The position numbers were made by a program, and so were the translations under genes. From positions 31,503,741 through 31,567,740 of the forward strand of contig CM041465.1 in the NCBI GenBank assembly GCA_023213395.1: 64,000 bases of DNA. Direction: 5' to 3'. The notes beneath the pieces were generated by a model. The model ran no database searches. It had not been told where the DNA came from and was given only the letters and a program-made list of their open reading frames with translations. The stretch comes from Cycas panzhihuaensis (Eukaryota; Cycadophyta). Below are positions 59,597 to 64,000 of the stretch, piece by piece (the stretch's first letter is position 1; every line of letters begins with the position of its first letter).

Positions 59597-59808
59597 TGTC
59601 AAAACACTTAATGAATCTAAGAAGAAAATAGTTTAATGCATTTATGATGAGAGAGAAACTCTCATATAAACACATCACGTGTATATAAAAAGGCCAATGA
59701 ATGTTGGTCAAGTGTCAATAATATAATAAAGAGGAGTTGGACACGTAACCCTCAACTTTACCTTAAAGAATTTTAGAATACAAAAGATAGAACATTATTT
59801 CTCTAACA
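59597..59808 (-). repeat. 5' LTR of E3
   Basis: 212 bp, TGTCAAAACACTTAATG...TTTCTCTAACA; partner of 20472-20659. Confidence 0.82.
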
Positions 59809-59852
59809 TGAAGGTGTTAACATCAATAAACAAAAATACTACTACATCAACA
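59809..59852 (-). repeat. Terminal 44 bp of the E2 right LTR, beyond E3
   Basis: TGAAGGTGTTAACATCAATAAACAAAAATACTACTACATCAACA (given here only as the 44-bp segment; key part ATCAATAAACAAA) aligns to the left LTR end near 9650-9694, which has GGTGCTTATATCAATAAACAAA and ends GTCAACA. It closes the E2 right LTR and is followed immediately by E1 integrase. Confidence 0.75.
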
Positions 59853-60740
59853 AGTAACAAAATACCTCTTAATTTCATGATCCTTGCAAAACTAAATGAA
59901 CTCATTTGAAGTGTATTCTCCACCATTGTTGATTTGCATGGGCTTGATTTTGTGCCCACTTTCATTCTTTACCAACTCCTTGAGTTGTTTGAAGTGGATG
60001 AAGGCTTGAGATTTTCTCTAAGTGGAAAAACCCTGAATTTTTGTGAAACATCGTCAATGAAAGTGATGAAATATCTCACTCCACCAAGCGAGACGACAAG
60101 TATTGGTCCATAAATATCTAAATAAACTAATCCTAAGTTTGCTCTGCCTCTCTATGCTTTCTTCTCAAAAATGGTTTTCTATGTTATTTTCTAAAAATAC
60201 AAGGTTCATACAATTAACTTTTATAATAGAAAGATCATACACCATTTTTAACTTATGCATTAATTAGAGGCTTGAGTAATTCAAATGACCCATTCATTCA
60301 TGCCATAATTTCTATTTTAGAGATATAGAAAGAAATTCTCTTTGTACTTCAAAGTGTCCTTGCAAATTGTACAAATTATTTTGTCTAAACCCTTTGGCTA
60401 CAACCTTGTTTTATTTGTCTTAGATTATACACTATCCCCAAGTAAACACTATAAACATATTTTATTGTTTAATTTCATCTACTGAAACAAGATTCACCTT
60501 CAGATTTGGTATATACAAAACATTATCTAAATACTATCGTTCACCATTTGGTATGATGAATGGTACCTTTCCAACTCTAGTGGCCTCCAAATCAATGTCA
60601 TCCTCAATGATGACCTATTGATTCACCTCCCACATTTGGTAAAACCATTCAAATCTTCCAATCATGTGTCTTGATGCACTATAATCAATAAACTAGACAT
60701 TCTATGCATTAGATCCTGTCCTATATGCTACAACAAATAG
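59853..60740 (-). pseudogene. pol: E1 protease and integrase N-terminus/core
   Basis: Minus strand. Protease FIDYSASRHMIGRFEW near 60690-60645 (family DSGASRHM; SG becomes YS). Then NVLYIPNLKVNLVSV, a zinc-binding region with LWHE, stop, MGHLNY (HxxxxH altered), and the core MQINNGGEYTSNEF, stop, FCKDHEIKRYFVT (second catalytic Asp lost: TDNGGEY reads INNGGEY). It ends at the E2 junction and continues as TTYVP at 5975. Confidence 0.88.
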
Positions 60741-61346
60741 TTGCTTTGCAATTTCAACAAGTGTGTCCTCTGCTACATTTTTGATGTGACCACATTATTT
60801 AGATGGTCACTATGATCGTTGTTGTTACTTTTATTGTTGGGCTTGCTATTGAGGTTACTGTGAACATTGTTATTGCTGCCATTCCCAACAATTCTTTTTG
60901 ATGTACCCCAACTTCCCATAATGATAACATTTTGGCCCCTATTGCCCCTTTGAAGCTCTTAATTTATTTTTTTGAAAAGCAAGTTCAAAAAACGCATTCT
61001 TCTTTACAACATAGGACTTCTTCCCTTTCAATCTGGACACTAGTGCTCCAAACAATTCACTGTGCATCTACTTCAATTTATGTTCGTGTTCTATAAGCAA
61101 AGATTCCAAAGAACTAATATTTAGAGTGGAATAAGTTATTAGATAATGTTAATGTGGTCGATAAGTTCTTACACTACACTGATAGACTTAGAATATAGGC
61201 TATGATCTCTAAATAAGGTATGATCTCGCCTATTGTCATGAGTTAATTCTATATAAATCTCATATTTCATATGTATTCTATCATATTGTCTACAATCTCC
61301 AAACTGTACAGCTAACTCCATATGTTCAAGATTCTCACCTTACCCT
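60741..61346 (-). pseudogene. gag: E1 copia gag, C-terminal part, cut by element G
   Basis: Minus strand: NLEHMELAVQFGDCRQ and IHMKYEIYIELTHDNRRDHTLFRD, then FEELFGALVSRLKGKKSYVVKKNAFFELAFQKNKL and a degenerate knuckle CYHYGKLGYIKKNC (second Cys and the His both Tyr) near 60930-60895, followed by a Gln/Ser-rich spacer (GTTGTTATTG repeats on the plus strand at 60815-60895). The N-terminal half is absent because element G starts at 61347. Confidence 0.78.
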
Positions 61347-61856
61347 TGTTGTAACGTATCTTCCACAATAGAGGACTCTAAAGAGAGAGAGAGAGAGAAG
61401 TAAAAGAAATAATAAGAACCAAAGAGAACCAAAAGAGACAACTGATCACCAAAAAGAACTAAAGTTCTTTCTCTTAAGTAATATAAACCATGAATGAATT
61501 ACAATGAAGACCCGAGAGGGTATATATAGTGCTTCAACTACTAAGGTTTACTTCCCACTAGTGCATGTGGGATAAAAACTTGTACCTCTATTTTAAGCAC
61601 TTACTAAATAAGTGAGTATTACAAAAACACAACTATTTGCTAAATGCATGTGCAATACAAAAACATAACTACTTGCTAAATGCATGTGTAATACAAAAGT
61701 ACCACTATTTAAGTACTTGCTAAATAAATGAGAATGACTATTTAAGCACTCACTAAATGAGTAAGTACTATAAAATATTCATGAGATCACATAACCCTTT
61801 GGCGAATTCCAAATGCTAATACTTCCATTCACTTATAGAGATAGGGTTATGTTACA
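61347..61856 (-). repeat. 3' LTR of element G
   Basis: 510 bp, TGTTGTAACGTATC...GGTTATGTTACA, followed by AGTCCCTCCTTAAG (polypurine complement, 61857-61870). It includes a GA microsatellite at about 61382-61399, TATATATAG near 61519 (TATA candidate) and a triplicated TTGCTAAATG(C)ATGTG(C/T)(A)AATACAAAA unit at about 61635-61705. Confidence 0.82.
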
Positions 61857-61870
61857 AGTCCCTCCTTAAG

Positions 61871-62410
61871 ACGTTGAGTCCTCGAAACGTTGCAGATGGG
61901 GATGTTGCTTGACAAACTCATCAAATTTCCAAGTTGCTTCATCAGTATCACACCCAATCCATTGTATCAAATGCTCAGAAATAATGTGATTCTAAAGGTG
62001 GCACTGATAGCTGGCAAGGATTCGGTCTAGTGGAACTATGAGGATTTGTTCATTATTGAGAATGGGGAGGGTGGTGATGGGTGTAATATTTTTGCCCAAG
62101 CACTTTTTAAGGCAGGAGACATGGAAGACATTAGGAATTTTGGTGTTTGGGGGAAATTCAAGGGTATATGCAACTTCACCAATATTTTTTATGACTTTAT
62201 ACAGACCATAATGACGAGGGCTTAGCGTGTGGTCTCGATGGACTTTGAGGGATTGTTGTATGGTTGAAGATAGAAGAATACAATATCTCCAATGCTAAAT
62301 GATCGATTAGATTGATGGTGGTCAGCGAGTTGCTTCATATGATTCCTTGCATTAGCTAAATTTTGCTTAAGGGTATGAAAGATTTGATCCATCTCTTGAA
62401 GCTTTTGTTG
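61871..62410 (-). pseudogene. pol: Element G integrase C-terminus with chromodomain-like tail
   Basis: Minus strand: FSIGDIVFFYLQPY (GPY/F-like region), VSCLKKCLG, ILNNEQILIVPLDRILASYQCHL, then SEHLIQWIGCDTDEATWKFDEFVKQHPHLQRFED. The last part has the chromodomain pattern (LVQWKG...EATWE...FxLED), which marks chromoviruses and can target insertion to heterochromatin. A few stops. Confidence 0.82.
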
Positions 62411-63060
62411 GGCAGAGGCATTTCAAAAATCAGTCACTAAAGTGTGGTGCGAAGGGGGGTGATAGCCGTATAATGCCAAAAATGGGGACATGCCAATGGT
62501 TGAATGGTGTGAGAAGTTGTACCAATATTCTTCTAGGGATAACCAAAATGTCCATTTAGCTTGGTGGTCAGAGACAAAGTAACATAAGTATGTTTCCAAA
62601 GTTTTGTTCAAGGCCTCTGATTGACCATCTGTTTGTGGATGGTAAGCTGTACTCATATTAAATAAAGTTCTCACAACCCTAAATAGCTTTTGTCAAAAGG
62701 CGTCGGTGAACTTGGAGTCCCTATCACAAACGATAGTTGAAGGTAATCCATGAAAGCAGAAAATGAATTGGACATAAATATCAGCAAGACGTGTATAAGA
62801 TATGTGTACTAGAATAAAATAAGAATATTTGGTTAGTCTATCGATGACTACCCAAATTGAGTCAAACTGATCTGATGTAGGTAAGTCAGTAATAAAATCC
62901 ATGGCAATGTCCTGCCATTTTTCTTGAGAAATATGCAATGGCTAGAGCAGTCATAGGAAGGCATTGTTATCCACCTTATGTCATTGATAAGTATCGCATT
63001 CTAACACAAAGGTGAAGATAGTATGTTTCATATGGGGCCAAAAGAAATCAGCACGAAAAC
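62411..63060 (-). pseudogene. pol: Element G gypsy integrase
   Basis: Open frame 62938-62693: WQDIAMDFITDLP (first catalytic Asp), FDSIWVVIDRLTKYSYFI, FCFHGLPSTIVCDRDSKFTDAF (second Asp). Then 62674-62423: STAYHPQTDGQSEALNKTLETYL (catalytic Glu in GQSEALN), WLSLEEYWYNFSHHSTIGMSPFLALYGYHPP. The catalytic triad D, D, E is intact, with one stop and a short frame change between the two halves. The HHCC domain is upstream: GGHLGFNKTYRCFRADFFWPHMKH near 63100-63010, second Cys of the pair replaced by Tyr (ECDTYQ). Confidence 0.93.
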
Positions 63061-64000
63061 AACGATAAGTTTTATTGAATCCTAAATGGCCCCCTAAAGG
63101 AGTGGAGTGATACTCTATTAGAATGCATGGAATGAAAGATGAGGATGGGTGGACAAAGATATGATTATGGAATAATAAATTATTTGAGTGTGTTGACCAT
63201 CCATTTTGGTTTAAAGCTTTTTCTTTCCAAAGGGAGTAATCAGGTTGAGCCTAGTTTTCAACACATAATTCATCAAGCCAGATGGGTTCGGGCTTGGATA
63301 TAGCATGAATATTGGGGTTGGTGGCATTGGGATTGGGAGAAGGCATGAGAGGGTGTCCGCAACCACATTGTCTTTTCCTTTCTTATAAGTTATTGTAAAG
63401 TCAAAAACTTGAAGGCGATCAATCCATTTGGCTTGTTCTTTTTAAAGGATCAGTTGATCCATCAGATTATGGAGGCTGCAGTGGTTAGTAAGGATTGTGA
63501 ATTTTGACTCCAAAAGATATTGGAGCCACTTATCCACAGCATGTAAGACTATTCACATTTCCTTTTGGTAAGTTGATAGACGAAGTTCATGGTCCTTTAG
63601 TTTTCGACTTTCGAAAGTAATGGGGTGATACTCTTGTATAAGAACAGTGCCTATGCCAAATCCTGAAGCATCACATTCAAGTTGGAATAGTTGGGTGAAA
63701 TCAAGAGTGGCCAACACTAGGGTAGAGGTTATTACTAACCTGAGGTGGAAAAAGGTAGCTTCAGCCTCCGAAGACCATTGAAAAGAGTTTTTACAGAGCA
63801 GATTCGTTAGCAGGGCTGTTAATATAGCATAGTTACATACAAAACAACAATAGAACCCTGTAAGGTGAAAGAATGCTTGCAGTTGTGGGAGATTGGTTAA
63901 TGTTGACTAGGTAGTGATGACAGATATTTTATCAGGGTCCACACGTACCCCTTTGTAAGAAATAATGTGCTCCAAGTATTAGAGTTTAGTTTTTCCATAC
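63061..64000 (-). pseudogene. pol: Element G RNase H and RT connection (partial)
   Basis: Minus strand: LSTYQKEM, stop, IVLHAVDKWLQYLLESKFTILTNHCSLHNLMDQ near 63590-63440 (RNase H; the active-site TDH reads TNH), AKWIDRLQVFDFTITYKKGKDNVVADTLS near 63430-63350. The part beyond 63650 (CDASGFGIG-like text on the minus strand at 63660-63640) is the RNase H start, and RT continues past 64000. Confidence 0.87.

Larger units (their letters stand above)
61347..64000 (-). mobile_element. Element G: Ty3/gypsy chromovirus-like element (3' part)
   Basis: LTR 61347-61856, then on the minus strand chromodomain-like tail, integrase, RNase H and RT running out of the window at 64000. The order fits the 3' half of a minus-strand gypsy element inserted in E1 gag. 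The 5' half and second LTR lie beyond the window, so the TSD (left candidate ACCCT at 61342-61346) cannot be tested. Confidence 0.88.

Overview
This window is plant nuclear DNA made almost entirely of old, nested LTR retrotransposons. The evidence is AT-rich sequence, Ty1/copia and Ty3/gypsy coding remnants full of stops and frameshifts, plant-type primer-binding sites (PBS) complementary to initiator Met-tRNA, polypurine tracts (PPT), TG...CA LTRs and 5-bp target-site duplications (TSD). I found no convincing host gene, rRNA, tRNA or CRISPR. Deep nesting with slow removal would suit a large plant genome such as a conifer; that is inference, and the species cannot be told from this window.

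Layout, with my own labels. Left margin: gypsy remnant A (1-1683, minus), fused to the 3' end of copia remnant B (about 1690-2264, plus), then an unassigned gap (2265-3217). From 3218 to 61346 there is one nested stack. E1 (copia, minus) has its 3' LTR and RT/RNase H at 3218-5983 and its integrase/protease/gag at 59853-61346. Inside the E1 integrase sits E2 (gypsy, probably Tat-like, about 3.7-kb LTRs, 5984-59852, minus). Inside the right LTR of E2 sits E3 (copia, minus, 20472-59808). E3 carries two insertions in its integrase: an unresolved 5.2-kb unit E3i (22922-28140) and E4 (copia, minus, 28407-57289). E4 carries a gag-only element E4g (29182-32271, minus) in its RT and E5 (copia, minus, 34943-55548) at its gag/protease junction. 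E5 carries E6 (copia, plus, 35962-48377) in its RT. E6 carries E7 (gag-only, plus, 41198-45967) between integrase and RT. The chain E1>E2>E3>E4>E5>E6>E7 is seven levels deep. Right margin: chromovirus-like gypsy element G (61347-64000 and beyond, minus), inserted in E1 gag.

The nest was solved in three ways: paired LTRs of equal length (313/313, 381/381, 225/225, 559/561, 210/208), TSDs (perfect for E5 and E6; one mismatch for E7 and E4g; two transitions for E4), and host coding sequence that resumes in frame or in order on the far side of each insertion. Reading frames are broken throughout, so every coding entry is a pseudogene. Two elements, E7 and E4g, contain a gag but no pol, and their gags look related to each other. 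They are the most interesting part of the window: a candidate gag-only non-autonomous family that would need pol supplied in trans.
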